Below the pieces are notes generated by a model, which was not told the DNA's origin, ran no database searches, and saw only the letters and a program-made list of their open reading frames with translations. This document shows positions 8,967 through 17,844 of a stretch of 64,000 bases of DNA, in pieces (within the stretch, counting starts at the first letter, position 1; the number at the start of each line of letters is the position of its first letter). The DNA lies in NCBI GenBank assembly GCA_036924835.1, contig JBAGRR010000001.1, forward strand, positions 2,247,001 through 2,311,000, read 5' to 3'. Both the position numbers and the translations under genes were made by a program. The stretch comes from Nitrobacteraceae bacterium AZCC 1564. Its GTDB lineage: Bacteria > Pseudomonadota > Alphaproteobacteria > Rhizobiales > Xanthobacteraceae.

Positions 8967-10484
8967 GTGGCGTCGTCTCGCACCCGATTCCAATTGCTGT
9001 CGTTGCGAGCGCTGACTTTTGTCGCGGCGCTGATGACCGTCTCGCTAATCGCACCGCAGACCGTGCGGGCCGAAGCGCTGCTTGTGATCGAAGCCGACAC
9101 CGGCAAGATCCTACAAGCCGAGAATGCGACATATCCTTGGTATCCGGCTTCGGTCACCAAGCTAATGACGGCGTACGTCACATTGAAAGCGGTGAAGGAA
9201 GGCCGCATCACCCTCGACACACTGTTCACGGTGTCTCCGAACGCCCTCGCGCAAGCACCCTCGAAGATGGGATTTCCAGTCGGCACTCAGGTTACTGTCG
9301 ACAACGCCATGAAGATGATGATGGTGAAGTCCGCGAACGACATTGCCGTCGTGCTGGCCGAAGGCGTCGCAGGCTCGGTCGACAATTTCGCCGAGGAGAT
9401 GAACAAGAATGCGCAGCGTCTCGGTATGACGCAAACGCATTACGTCAATCCGAACGGCCTGCCCGCCGATGGCCACGTGACCTCCGCACGTGATCTCGGT
9501 ATCCTGGCGCGTGCGCTGCTCCGCGATTTTCCCGAATATGAATACTACCTCCACATACCGGCGATTAAATTCGGCCGCCGCATCACTGCGAATTATAACA
9601 AGCTGATCGGCCGCTATCCCGGCGCTGACGGCATGAAGACAGGGTTCATCTGCGCATCGGGGTTCAATCTGGTCGCATCAGCAACCCGCAACAACAAGCG
9701 CCTGATCGCTGTGGTGCTCGGAGCATCCTCGGGGTCGATGCGCGCACTTCGCGCCGCACAGCTTCTGGAGCGCGGCTTCAACAACCGTCTGTCATGGCTC
9801 AAGCCGTCCCTCGGAACCGTTGATTCACTGGCGCCGATCGATGCCGCACCGCCGAATCTGCGCGATGAAATGTGCGGACCAAAACGTAAGCGCCCTGCCG
9901 CCGAGGACGAAGATGATGACGTGGCGATGACCGCTGGCAATAGTGAGGGCGGCGTCTCGATGTACACCTCCGGCTTCCAAGCGCAGCCTATGAAGCTTAC
10001 AGACATGCTGGCAGCGCCGGCCGCTCCTGTCACGCCGGTCATCGTCTACACGGGGCCGACCCGTACTGGCGAGGCCGTCCTCGCCGCCGACGCAGCTGAG
10101 ACTGCCAAGCAATCGATTCCAAAGAGGAAGGGATCCAAGAAGGCAAAGCTTGCCGCGAAGCAAGAGATGGGAGCCGAGAAGACCGACGCCAAACATGACG
10201 CCAAACCTGCTGCCAAGACGGATGCCAAACCTGTCGCAAGCGCAAAACCTGCGGCATCTCACGCCAAGTCTGCTACCAACAAGCCTGCCGCGAATACAGC
10301 TACGCCAGCCAAGCCGGCGACCGCCGCAGCCGTGACTTCTGCAAAGCCGGATCAGAAAGCAGAGACCGCGGTTAAGCCACCCCCGGCGAAGCCCGCGGCG
10401 ACCCCAGCCAAACCGGCGACCGCTAAGGGCGGTAAGAAGCCAGCCACGACGCAACAGAAGCCCGAGACCACGCCTCGGAGCTAA
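8967..10484 (+). CDS. D-alanyl-D-alanine carboxypeptidase (penicillin-binding protein 5/6 family)
   Basis: A 505-residue periplasmic serine peptidase that trims the terminal D-Ala from peptidoglycan stem peptides. The signal peptide precedes ...VRAEALLVIEADTG. The catalytic motifs are present in order: SVTK (nucleophile Ser and Lys), SAND and KTG. After the catalytic domain comes an acidic patch (AEDEDDDVA) and a ~130-residue Ala/Lys/Pro low-complexity tail (AKPAAKTDAKPVASAKPA type), which may span the cell wall. The usual C-terminal amphipathic anchor is replaced by this tail. GTG 8967 is chosen since it starts just before a normal signal peptide; ATG 8820 is the alternative. Confidence 0.88.
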   Translation: MASSRTRFQLLSLRALTFVAALMTVSLIAPQTVRAEALLVIEADTGKILQAENATYPWYPASVTKLMTAYVTLKAVKEGRITLDTLFTVSPNALAQAPSKMGFPVGTQVTVDNAMKMMMVKSANDIAVVLAEGVAGSVDNFAEEMNKNAQRLGMTQTHYVNPNGLPADGHVTSARDLGILARALLRDFPEYEYYLHIPAIKFGRRITANYNKLIGRYPGADGMKTGFICASGFNLVASATRNNKRLIAVVLGASSGSMRALRAAQLLERGFNNRLSWLKPSLGTVDSLAPIDAAPPNLRDEMCGPKRKRPAAEDEDDDVAMTAGNSEGGVSMYTSGFQAQPMKLTDMLAAPAAPVTPVIVYTGPTRTGEAVLAADAAETAKQSIPKRKGSKKAKLAAKQEMGAEKTDAKHDAKPAAKTDAKPVASAKPAASHAKSATNKPAANTATPAKPATAAAVTSAKPDQKAETAVKPPPAKPAATPAKPATAKGGKKPATTQQKPETTPRS

Positions 10485-10490
10485 GATCGC

Positions 10491-10658
10491 CTAGTGGTCC
10501 GATTCTAACATTCGCATCCTATTTCGGCAGGCACCTCCGCGAATGTTAGAATCAAAGGACCCCTAGCAAATATAAGTTTCTAGTGGAGTTTTGGATTTGA
10601 CATTCGCTTGACGAATTCGCGGCCAGATTGGTAGCGAATGTCAAATCCACTCCACTAG
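10491..10658. repeat. CTAG twin-hairpin repeat, locus 3
   Basis: Hairpins at 10491-10566 and 10580-10658 around the spacer CAAATATAAGTTT. Unit 1: outer GTGGTCC against GGACCCC, inner GATTCTAACATTCGC paired with GCGAATGTTAGAATC, 3-nt bulge AAA on the 3' arm. Unit 2: outer CTAGTGGAGT/ACTCCACTAG, bulge TTT on the 5' arm, inner GGATTTGACATTCGC fully paired. Relative to loci 1 and 2 the spacer is reverse-complemented and the stem sequences differ, but the geometry is identical. It begins 6 bp after the carboxypeptidase stop and ends 146 bp before fadD. Confidence 0.93.
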
Positions 10659-10804
10659 CTCGTTTACTCTGCCCACAAACCTTCGATGCGTCGTTAGCGC
10701 GCACAGGCTTGCTATGCCCCTCACTTCGGCCCAATACTCTGGGGAACACGTGGCATTCGGCGCAAGAACCGGAGCCAGCAGGACATCAGCCGAGGGGACA
10801 TCCG

Positions 10805-12502
10805 ATGGAACGCATCTGGCTCAAGCAATATCCGGCCGGCGTGCCAGCCGATATCGACGCCAATCAATATCCGTCGCTCGTCGAACTGCTTGAGGAGAGC
10901 TTCAAGAAGTTCAGCGATCGCAAGGCCTTCATTTGCATGGACAAGGCCATCACCTATCGCGAGCTCGATGAGATGTCGACGGCGATCGGCGCCTTCCTGC
11001 AGAGCAGGGGCCTGAAGAAAGGCGCCCGCGTCGCGATCATGATGCCGAATGTACTGCAGAACCCCGTTGCGTCATCCGGCATCCTGCGCGCCGGATACAC
11101 CGTCGTGAACGTCAATCCGCTCTACACGCCGCGTGAACTTGAACATCAGCTCACGGACTCCGGCGCGGAAGCCATCATCATCTTGGAAAACTTCGCTGCG
11201 ACGCTTCAAAAGGTGTTGCCGAAGACGAACGTCAAGCACGTCATCATGGGGACCATGGGCGACCTGCTCGGCTTCAAGGGGATGATCGTCAATTTCGTCG
11301 TGCGCAAGGTCAAGAAGATGGTGCCGCCATTTTCGATTCCAGGCGCGGTCGCCTTCAACGATGCGCTCGCTGCTGGCCGCAAGCTGAAACTGAACAAGCC
11401 GACAATCGGCCCCGACGATGTCGCCTTCCTGCAATATACCGGCGGCACGACCGGCGTCTCTAAGGGCGCGACACTGCTCCACCGCAACATCGTCGCCAAC
11501 GTCCTGCAAAACGACGCATGGCTGCAACCGGCGCTGCGCAAGCCGCCCATCGTGGACCAGTTGCTGATCGTTTGCGCGCTGCCGCTTTATCATATCTTCG
11601 CGCTCACGGCGTGCTTCCTGCTGGCTGTGCGGGCCGGCGGCACCAATCTCCTGATCCCGAACCCGCGCGACATCCCGGGCTTCATCAAGGAATTGCAGAA
11701 ATATCAGGTCAACAGCTTCCCGGCAGTCAACACGCTCTACAATGCGCTGGTGAACAACCCCGAATTCAAGAAGGTTGATTTCTCCAAGCTCAAAACCTGC
11801 TTCGGTGGCGGCATGGCTGTGCAGAAACCGGTGGCCGACCAATGGCTCGCGGTGACCGGTTGCGCGCTATCCGAAGGCTATGGTCTTTCAGAGACCTCGC
11901 CGACACTCACTTGCAATCCTGCTGATACAGATAGGTTCACCGGTTCGATCGGCTTGCCGGTGCCCTCGACCTATCTTTCGATCCGTGACGACAACGGCAA
12001 CGAAGTGCCGCTCGGCCAGCCGGGCGAGATCTGCGCCAAGGGTCCGCAGATCATGGCGGGTTACTGGAATAGACCGGACGAAACTGCGAAGGTCATGACG
12101 GCCGATGGTTTCTTCCGCACCGGTGATATCGGCATCATGTCGGCGGACGGCTACACAAAAATCATCGACCGCAAGAAGGACATGATCATTGTCTCCGGCT
12201 TCAACGTCTATCCGAACGAGGTCGAAGAAGTGATTGCCAGCCATCCGGGCGTGCTGGAATGCGCGGTCATCGGCGTGGCCGACTCGAAATCAACCGAAGC
12301 CGTCAAAGCTTTTATCGTGAAGAAGGATCCGAATTTGACGGCGGAGGATGTCATCAAGTTCGCTCACACGCAGCTTACGAACTACAAGGTGCCGAAGCAG
12401 GTCGAGTTCAGGACCGAATTGCCGAAGACCAATGTGGGCAAGATCCTGCGTCGTGAACTGCGTGACGAAAAATCCAAGGCTCCTGCAGCGGCTGCGAGCT
12501 GA
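10805..12502 (+). CDS. fadD: Long-chain-fatty-acid-CoA ligase
   Basis: A 565-residue adenylate-forming enzyme that activates fatty acids to acyl-CoA at the inner membrane. The AMP-binding P-loop YTGGTTGVSKGA lies near residue 210, ALPLYHIFALT and EGYGLSETSP form the middle of the active site, RTGD the adenine-side motif, and KTNVGKILRREL carries the C-terminal catalytic Lys. ATG 10805 follows GAGGGG at proper spacing and starts with MERIWLKQYPAGVPADID, as in alphaproteobacterial FadD. An in-frame start at 10628 would run through the hairpin repeat and was rejected. DUF924 follows 30 bp later. Confidence 0.95.
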   Translation: MERIWLKQYPAGVPADIDANQYPSLVELLEESFKKFSDRKAFICMDKAITYRELDEMSTAIGAFLQSRGLKKGARVAIMMPNVLQNPVASSGILRAGYTVVNVNPLYTPRELEHQLTDSGAEAIIILENFAATLQKVLPKTNVKHVIMGTMGDLLGFKGMIVNFVVRKVKKMVPPFSIPGAVAFNDALAAGRKLKLNKPTIGPDDVAFLQYTGGTTGVSKGATLLHRNIVANVLQNDAWLQPALRKPPIVDQLLIVCALPLYHIFALTACFLLAVRAGGTNLLIPNPRDIPGFIKELQKYQVNSFPAVNTLYNALVNNPEFKKVDFSKLKTCFGGGMAVQKPVADQWLAVTGCALSEGYGLSETSPTLTCNPADTDRFTGSIGLPVPSTYLSIRDDNGNEVPLGQPGEICAKGPQIMAGYWNRPDETAKVMTADGFFRTGDIGIMSADGYTKIIDRKKDMIIVSGFNVYPNEVEEVIASHPGVLECAVIGVADSKSTEAVKAFIVKKDPNLTAEDVIKFAHTQLTNYKVPKQVEFRTELPKTNVGKILRRELRDEKSKAPAAAAS

Positions 12503-12532
12503 TCAACCAACTCGCAAATAAGACGCGCCTGC

Positions 12533-13084
12533 ATGAGAAGACCGGACACTAGGCCCGAAGATATTCTGGATTTCTGGCGTGCTGCGGGCCCTGAGCGCTG
12601 GTGGACCAAGGACGCCGCGTTTGATGCTGAAGTGCGTGACCGCTTCACACAGGTGTGGGACGCGGCACGGAGCGGACAACTGTCAGCATGGCAAGCAAGC
12701 GACAATGGCGCGCTCGCGCTCGTTATCGTGCTCGACCAATTTCCGCGAAATATCTTTCGCAGTGACGCGCGCGCATTCTCGACCGATGCTATGGCTCGCG
12801 AGGTCGCGGCTCGGGCCATCGCCGAAGGATGCGATCATCGCATCGAAGCCGACTTACGTGCCTTCATGTATTTGCCGTTCATGCACTCGGAAAATCTCGC
12901 CGATCAGGAGCGTTGCCTAGCGCTGCTTCATCAATCGGGAGACGAGGAAAACATCAAATTTGCGCAGCAGCACGCCGACATTATTCGGAAGTTTGGCCGC
13001 TTTCCTCATCGCAATCCGATCCTCGGCCGCGAGATGAAGCCTGAGGAAGCTGACTTTCTCAAGAGCGGCGGCTTCGCTGGCTAG
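12533..13084 (+). CDS. DUF924 family protein
   Basis: A 183-residue helical (TPR-like) protein with the family hallmarks: ILDFWRAAGPERWWTKDAAFD at the N-terminus, LALVIVLDQFPRNIFR in the centre and FMYLPFMHSENLADQ followed by FAQQHADIIRKFGRFPHRN. No biochemical function is established for the family. It lies 30 bp after fadD on the same strand and is probably cotranscribed. Its TAG stop (13082-13084) is part of the CTAG that opens the repeat array at 13081. Confidence 0.9.
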   Translation: MRRPDTRPEDILDFWRAAGPERWWTKDAAFDAEVRDRFTQVWDAARSGQLSAWQASDNGALALVIVLDQFPRNIFRSDARAFSTDAMAREVAARAIAEGCDHRIEADLRAFMYLPFMHSENLADQERCLALLHQSGDEENIKFAQQHADIIRKFGRFPHRNPILGREMKPEEADFLKSGGFAG

Positions 13085-13572
13085 TGTGGTGGTTCAGAAG
13101 TTCGCTTCATTCTCTCCGCGAATCCTTCAAGCGAACTTCTGAACCTGAACCACATGAGTGCCGTGGATTTGAAGTTCTTCCAGGGTAAACCGCAAGCTCG
13201 ATGAAGAACTTCAAATCCAAAAGCGGCACTCAAATCATAGATTTGCTAGTGTCCTCTTGATTCCGAAGTTCGCATCTGAGCAAGCCGCAAGCCTGTGCGA
13301 ACTTCGGAATCGGGACACTAGAATCATACGTTACTAGTGTCCTATCGATTCCGAAGTTCGCTACGGGACGCGCTGCACTATGAGGCGGACTTCGGATTCA
13401 GGACACTAGTGTCCCGGTTCTGACATTCGTATTAGACTGCGGCTAGCTCGTTTGCGAATGTCAGAACCTAAGGGACACTAGCAAAATATGAAGCTAGTGC
13501 GGTTTTGGATCTGACGTTCGTATGATGGACCAGCGGTTAATACTGATACGAACATCAGATCCACCGCACTAG
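13081..13572. repeat. CTAG hairpin array, six consecutive units
   Basis: Six hairpins in a row: 13081-13155, 13155-13232, 13246-13321, 13334-13409, 13406-13481 and 13494-13572. Units 4 and 5 share one CTAG. Outer stems differ: GTGTGGT, GTGCCG, GTGTCC, GTGTCC, GTGTCCC and GTGCGGT, each matched by its complement (GTGTGGT is partly eroded at its distal end). Inner arms likewise change together. Unit 2 lacks the CTAG ends (TGAGTG...CACTCA). Bulges lie on the 3' arm in units 1, 2 and 5 and on the 5' arm in units 3, 4 and 6. The array fills the gap after the DUF924 gene; 13573-13688 beyond it holds no gene. Confidence 0.95.
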
Positions 13573-13688
13573 CCCAACTAAATGTTAACGAATCCTTGCT
13601 AGTCCGCAGCATGCCGTCACCCGGCGGCGGGCTGGAATCGACATCGTGTCCATCATGCAAGCCGAAAGTGCGCCCGAAGCGAAACCCG

Positions 13689-13857
13689 CTAGTGGTCCGA
13701 TTCTAACGTTCGCATCCCGTCTCGGCGGGCACTCTTGCGAACGTTAGAATCGAAGGACCACTAGCAAACATAAGATTCTAGTGGAGCTCAGGGATTTGAC
13801 GTTCGCATCACGAATTCGCGGCAAGCTGGGTAGCGAACGTCAAATCCGCTCCACTAG
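13689..13857. repeat. CTAG twin-hairpin repeat, locus 5, abutting the flippase start
   Basis: Hairpins 13689-13764 and 13778-13857 with the spacer CAAACATAAGATT. Unit 1: outer GTGGTCC/GGACCAC, inner GATTCTAACGTTCGC fully paired, bulge GAA on the 3' arm. Unit 2: outer GTGGAGC/GCTCCAC, bulge TCAG on the 5' arm, inner GGATTTGACGTTCGC fully paired. Compared with locus 3, both arms of the inner stem change A-T to G-C together (ACATTCGC to ACGTTCGC), a clean compensatory pair. The final CTAG ends 4 nt before the flippase start codon. Confidence 0.95.
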
Positions 13858-13861
13858 TCTG

Positions 13862-15184
13862 ATGGCGCGGCTGCGTGAAGTGCTTGTCGGCACCAGTGAA
13901 GCCGCAGTCACCAAGCGCCTTGCGGGCACTGTCTTTCTGATCCGCGTACTGAGTGCTGGCCTCGCCTATTTTTCGCAAGTGCTGCTGGCGCGCTGGATGG
14001 GAGGATCGGACTACGGCGTTTACGTTTATGTCTGGACCTGGGTGCTGCTGCTCGGCAGCGTGCTGGACTTCGGCATTGCCGTATCAGCACAGAAGCTCAT
14101 TCCCGAATACCGCACGGGCGGTCAGCTAGCCTTGCTGCGCGGCTTCCTTTCCGGCAGCCGCTGGATGGTGTTCGCAACCTCCAGCAGTATCGCCCTGTTG
14201 CTCGGCAGCCTCGTCACGATCCTGTCCCCATGGATTGACGACAACACGATGGTTCCGCTCTACATCGGCTGCCTGACTCTGCCCGCCTTTGTTGTCGCCA
14301 ACACACAAGATGGTGTCGCGCGTTCTTACGACTGGATGCGGCTCGGCTTGATTCCGCAATTCATTGTGCGGCAAGGACTGATTATCGGCTTCACGGCTGG
14401 CGCCGTCGTACTCGGCCTTCAGCTCGGAGCGACGGCGGCGATGATCGCGAGCGCGGCAGCCGTTTGGATTGCGATGATCGGGCAGATGCTCGTGCTTAAC
14501 CGCAGCCTTCGCGACACCGTGGCGCCCGGACCTAAGGCCTACGATTTCCGCAGCTGGCTCAAGGTCTCGTTGCCGATCATGATGGTGGAAGGTTTTTATT
14601 TGTTGCTCTCCTACACCGACGTCCTGGTGCTGCAGCAATTCCGTTCATCTGAAGAAGTCGGCGTCTACTTCGCGGTCGTAAAAACCCTCGCGCTGGTGTC
14701 GTTTATTCACTACGCCATGTCCGCGACCACCGCGCATCGCTTTAGCGAATATCATTCGACCGGCGACAAGGAGCGCCTCTCCGAATATATCGCACACGCG
14801 ATTAAGTGGACCTTCTGGCCATCCGTCGCGGCAACCGCTGTTCTGCTCGCTCTGGGTGAACCGCTGCTATGGCTGTTCGGCCCGCAGTTCACTGGCGGCT
14901 ACGGCATGATGTTCGTCGCGGCCATCGGCCTCATCGCGCGCTCCGCCATCGGGCCGGTGGAGCGCCTGCTCAACATGTCTGGCAACCAGAACATGTGCGC
15001 TCTGGCTTACGCCCTTGCCTTCCTGATGAACTTGGCGCTGTGCGTCTTACTCGTGCCCGCTTATGGCGGCTATGGCGCCGCCGCCGCAACCTCTGCAGCA
15101 CTGGCATTCGAGACGGCGCTGCTGTTCTGGATCACTAAGCGCCGCCTCGGTTTTCACGTTTTCGCCTTTGGCAAGAAAGCCTGA
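13862..15184 (+). CDS. Polysaccharide/oligosaccharide flippase (MOP superfamily, Wzx-like)
   Basis: A 440-residue integral membrane protein with about 12 hydrophobic segments, opening with LAGTVFLIRVLSAGLAYFSQ and LLARWMGGSDYGVYVYVWTW, the N-terminal pattern of lipid-linked oligosaccharide flippases. It would move lipid-linked sugar units across the inner membrane for surface polysaccharide. No glycosyltransferase lies nearby. ATG 13862 is the natural start, only 4 nt after a hairpin repeat, so the ribosome site must lie within the repeat stem; no Shine-Dalgarno-like sequence is visible there. The stop is immediately followed by the end of the convergent bdhA gene. Confidence 0.85.
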   Translation: MARLREVLVGTSEAAVTKRLAGTVFLIRVLSAGLAYFSQVLLARWMGGSDYGVYVYVWTWVLLLGSVLDFGIAVSAQKLIPEYRTGGQLALLRGFLSGSRWMVFATSSSIALLLGSLVTILSPWIDDNTMVPLYIGCLTLPAFVVANTQDGVARSYDWMRLGLIPQFIVRQGLIIGFTAGAVVLGLQLGATAAMIASAAAVWIAMIGQMLVLNRSLRDTVAPGPKAYDFRSWLKVSLPIMMVEGFYLLLSYTDVLVLQQFRSSEEVGVYFAVVKTLALVSFIHYAMSATTAHRFSEYHSTGDKERLSEYIAHAIKWTFWPSVAATAVLLALGEPLLWLFGPQFTGGYGMMFVAAIGLIARSAIGPVERLLNMSGNQNMCALAYALAFLMNLALCVLLVPAYGGYGAAAATSAALAFETALLFWITKRRLGFHVFAFGKKA

Positions 15185-15976
15185 TCACTCAGCCGTCCAG
15201 CCGCCATCGATTGACAGGTTTGCGCCAGTGATCTGCGCCGCATCGTCACCACAAAGGAACAGCGCGAGCGCCGCGACCTGCTCGGAGGTCACAAATTCCT
15301 TGGTCGGCTGCGCGTCAAGCAAGACATCGCGGATGACCTGCTCCTTGGTCATGTTGCGCGCCTTCATCGTATCGGGAATCTGCTTTTCCACCAACGGCGT
15401 CCAAACATAACCTGGGCTGATGCAGTTGCAGGTGATCTTGAAGGTTGCGAGCTCCAGCGCGACGGTCTTGGTCAGGCCAGCGATGCCGTGCTTTGCCGAG
15501 ACATAAGCAGACTTGAAGGGCGAGGCGACCAGCGAATGTGCAGAAGCCGTGTTGATGATGCGTCCCCAGCCACGCTTCTTCATGCCGGGTACCGCGGCGC
15601 GAATGGCATGAAACGCGGACGACAGGTTAATCGCGATGATCGCATCCCATTTTTCGATCGGGAATTCCTCAACCGGCGAGACGAACTGAATACCGGCATT
15701 GTTGACGAGGACATCGACCGAACCGAAGGTCTTCTCGCCAAGCCCGATCATCTCGGCGATCTCGGCAGGCTTGGTCATGTCGGCCGGCGAATAAGCCGCT
15801 TTGACTTTGAAATCGCTCTCGATTGCCGCACGCTCCTTTTCAATGTCAGCGGGCGCCCCGAAGCCATTGATCACCACATTTGCGCCAGCACTGGCAAAGG
15901 CGCGTGCATAGGCCAGCCCGATGCCGCTGGTCGAGCCCGTCACGACAGCCGTCTTGCCGGAAAGAGTACCCATCAT
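15185..15976 (-). CDS. bdhA: D-3-hydroxybutyrate dehydrogenase
   Basis: A 263-residue short-chain dehydrogenase interconverting 3-hydroxybutyrate and acetoacetate with NAD in the cytoplasm. Visible are the TGSTSGIG cofactor loop, the VNNAG motif, the catalytic Ser and Tyr-x-x-x-Lys (YVSAKHG), and the C-terminal CNCISPGYVWTPLVEKQI and ANLSIDGGWTAE typical of bacterial BDH. It lies 10 bp downstream of the patatin gene on the same strand, a pairing that suggests work on polyhydroxybutyrate or lipid-derived ketone bodies. The start may be ATG 15976 or 15973. Confidence 0.93.
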   Translation of the reverse strand: MMGTLSGKTAVVTGSTSGIGLAYARAFASAGANVVINGFGAPADIEKERAAIESDFKVKAAYSPADMTKPAEIAEMIGLGEKTFGSVDVLVNNAGIQFVSPVEEFPIEKWDAIIAINLSSAFHAIRAAVPGMKKRGWGRIINTASAHSLVASPFKSAYVSAKHGIAGLTKTVALELATFKITCNCISPGYVWTPLVEKQIPDTMKARNMTKEQVIRDVLLDAQPTKEFVTSEQVAALALFLCGDDAAQITGANLSIDGGWTAE

Positions 15977-15986
15977 TTGCTCCTGT

Positions 15987-17144
15987 TTACTTTTGTTCGA
16001 TTGGTTTGTCGCCGCAGAGGTCGTAAGTCACCATGGTCTCGCCGGACTGCGGCCGCGCCAGCCACTCGGGATGGCTCATGGATTGATAGACGTCGCGTTC
16101 GCCAGCTTCCCAGTGCTCGACCATCGCGACGCGCGAGAAATCGTAGTCCTTTGACGAGACTTCATGGATCTTGCTGCGGTAGATCAAGTGGACGACGGTA
16201 ACGGTGTTTTCCTTCGCCGCCTCATTGAGGACGCCGACCAAGGGGTCGTTCTTGAGGTCGTCCGGCAATTTCGCAATCAGCGCCCGCACCGCCAGTTTGG
16301 CATTATGAATCTTTTTGTTCTTGTCCGTGTTCATGCGGGTGCGGCTGGAGAAGCGGATATCCTTCTCGCGCTCCTCGGCTTCGGCAACAGTTCTAGGGAG
16401 AGGCCCACGCGCGCTGAACAGGTCGACCTGGAAGATCAGAAGATCGGTCCGCGTTTCCTTTTCCAGCACATAGTCCAGGGGCGTATTCGAGACGATGCCG
16501 CCGTCCCAGTAGTACGCGCCATCAATTTCGATCGGCGGAAATCCCGGCGGCAGTGCTGCCGACGCCATGATGTGCTCGGGTCTGATTTCACGTTCGGTAT
16601 TGTCGAAATATTCGAAATTTCCCGTCGCAACATTCACTGCACCGACGCTGAGGCGGATGCCGTTAGTGTTGATCAGATTGAAGTCGACGAGCCGCTCCAA
16701 TGTGGCGCGCAATGGTGACGTATCGTAATAGCTCAGGGACTGTGGACTTCCGGCCGGCCACAGTGGCGCAGCAGGAAAGCGCGGTCTAAAGAATCCTGGC
16801 ACCCCGAAAGTGGCAACCAATGCTGCACTGGTCTCATTGAAAATCGACCGGGCCTTGTCCCCTTGCATAAAAGGACTCCAGAACACCGGCGCCGAGGCCA
16901 TTTCCCAGAATTCCTTCAGCCGCGCAATCCGCTTCTCGCGCGGATTCCCGGCGATAATCGCCGCGTTAATAGCTCCAATCGAAATGCCGGCGATCCAGGC
17001 CGGCTCGAAGTCATGATGACACAAGGCCTGGTAAGCGCCTGCCTGATAGGAGCCAAGCGCGCCTCCCCCCTGAAGCACAAGAACGCGCTTCGCCTCCATC
17101 GGCCTTGTGGCCTTTGGCTCATGAATGTCGGACGCAGAATTCAT
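15987..17144 (-). CDS. Patatin-like phospholipase with C-terminal DUF3734-type domain
   Basis: A 385-residue cytoplasmic lipid acyl hydrolase. The catalytic dyad motifs are clear: the oxyanion loop GGGALGSYQAG near residue 26, the nucleophile elbow GISIG and the DGG motif in YYWDGGIVSNTPLDYVL. The last ~130 residues resemble the DUF3734 tail of this subgroup. It precedes bdhA by 10 bp. Patatins of this type have been discussed as intracellular PHB depolymerase-like or phospholipase enzymes; the pairing fits either a lipid- or PHB-derived supply of 3-hydroxybutyrate, which is inference. Confidence 0.9.
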   Translation of the reverse strand: MNSASDIHEPKATRPMEAKRVLVLQGGGALGSYQAGAYQALCHHDFEPAWIAGISIGAINAAIIAGNPREKRIARLKEFWEMASAPVFWSPFMQGDKARSIFNETSAALVATFGVPGFFRPRFPAAPLWPAGSPQSLSYYDTSPLRATLERLVDFNLINTNGIRLSVGAVNVATGNFEYFDNTEREIRPEHIMASAALPPGFPPIEIDGAYYWDGGIVSNTPLDYVLEKETRTDLLIFQVDLFSARGPLPRTVAEAEEREKDIRFSSRTRMNTDKNKKIHNAKLAVRALIAKLPDDLKNDPLVGVLNEAAKENTVTVVHLIYRSKIHEVSSKDYDFSRVAMVEHWEAGERDVYQSMSHPEWLARPQSGETMVTYDLCGDKPIEQK

Positions 17145-17241
17145 CGTGGTAACTGGAACATCTGGCGAGCATGTTCCCGCACCGTGGCGTCAGTTCGTCA
17201 CGGCGTCAATGCGTGAAACGTTAAGGAATGTCACACGGATG

Positions 17242-17751
17242 TTATTGACCGTCAGGTGCAGCCAGAATGAGCGTCCAAAACACTTTGTATTTCGTGTTCG
17301 GCGCATAGGTTGCAGCGATGCCCATTTTTGTGACACCGGATGCCAGCATATTCGCCTTATGAGGCGGCGAATCCCGCCATCCAGAGAATGCTTCGGCAAG
17401 GGTGTGATACCCGGCAGAGACATTCTCTACGGCCTTGGTTGCATCGAATCCTGACACCTTAATGCGTTTATCGAGCGTCCCAGCAACATTGTGGTCGAGT
17501 TTATTGCGGCTCGCCATGGCGTTCGACTGCGCCTCGGCGGCCTTCATCAGCAATGGATCGATTTGCACCGTGCCAAGGCCATTGTTCTGGCGATAGCCGG
17601 AAATCATCGATGCCGCCACCGTGCCATCAAGCTTGGCGTTAGGATTTGCCATGCTCACGTAAAAAGCCGGCTGCTCGGTCGATGGCTCACGATCGGCCGT
17701 ACAACCCGTCATAATTGCCAATGCCAGAAAGGCCCCCACCGCACGCTTCAT
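17242..17751 (-). CDS. CAP (SCP/PR1) domain lipoprotein
   Basis: A 169-residue protein with a lipobox-type signal (LALAIMTGC, lipidated Cys at about residue 17) followed by a CAP domain: QIDPLLMKAAEAQSNAMASRN helix, LDHNVAG with the family His, VENVSAGYHTLAEAFSGWRDSPPHKANML and a C-terminal strand region. Bacterial CAP proteins are extracytoplasmic; activity is unproven. It is separately transcribed, with 97 bp of gene-free sequence before it and 93 bp after it towards cysA. Confidence 0.88.
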   Translation of the reverse strand: MKRAVGAFLALAIMTGCTADREPSTEQPAFYVSMANPNAKLDGTVAASMISGYRQNNGLGTVQIDPLLMKAAEAQSNAMASRNKLDHNVAGTLDKRIKVSGFDATKAVENVSAGYHTLAEAFSGWRDSPPHKANMLASGVTKMGIAATYAPNTKYKVFWTLILAAPDGQ

Positions 17752-17844
17752 TCACGCCCCCAACCGGTCAAAGGGCACTTGTTGCACACCAACAGTGGCT
17801 GAAAGGTGAACGGCGGATTGTTGGAACAACCCGGACGGAGCCGC

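Noticed and set aside
10628..10804. N-terminal extension of fadD
   Set aside because: It is repeat-derived and lacks family similarity; ATG 10805 has a strong ribosome site.
13478..13660. A 60-residue minus-strand frame among the repeats
   Set aside because: It overlaps hairpin units and has no recognisable features.
13081..13857. CRISPR-like array
   Set aside because: The regular 76-80 bp units are palindromes with differing stems and near-constant spacers, the opposite of CRISPR. No cas genes are near.
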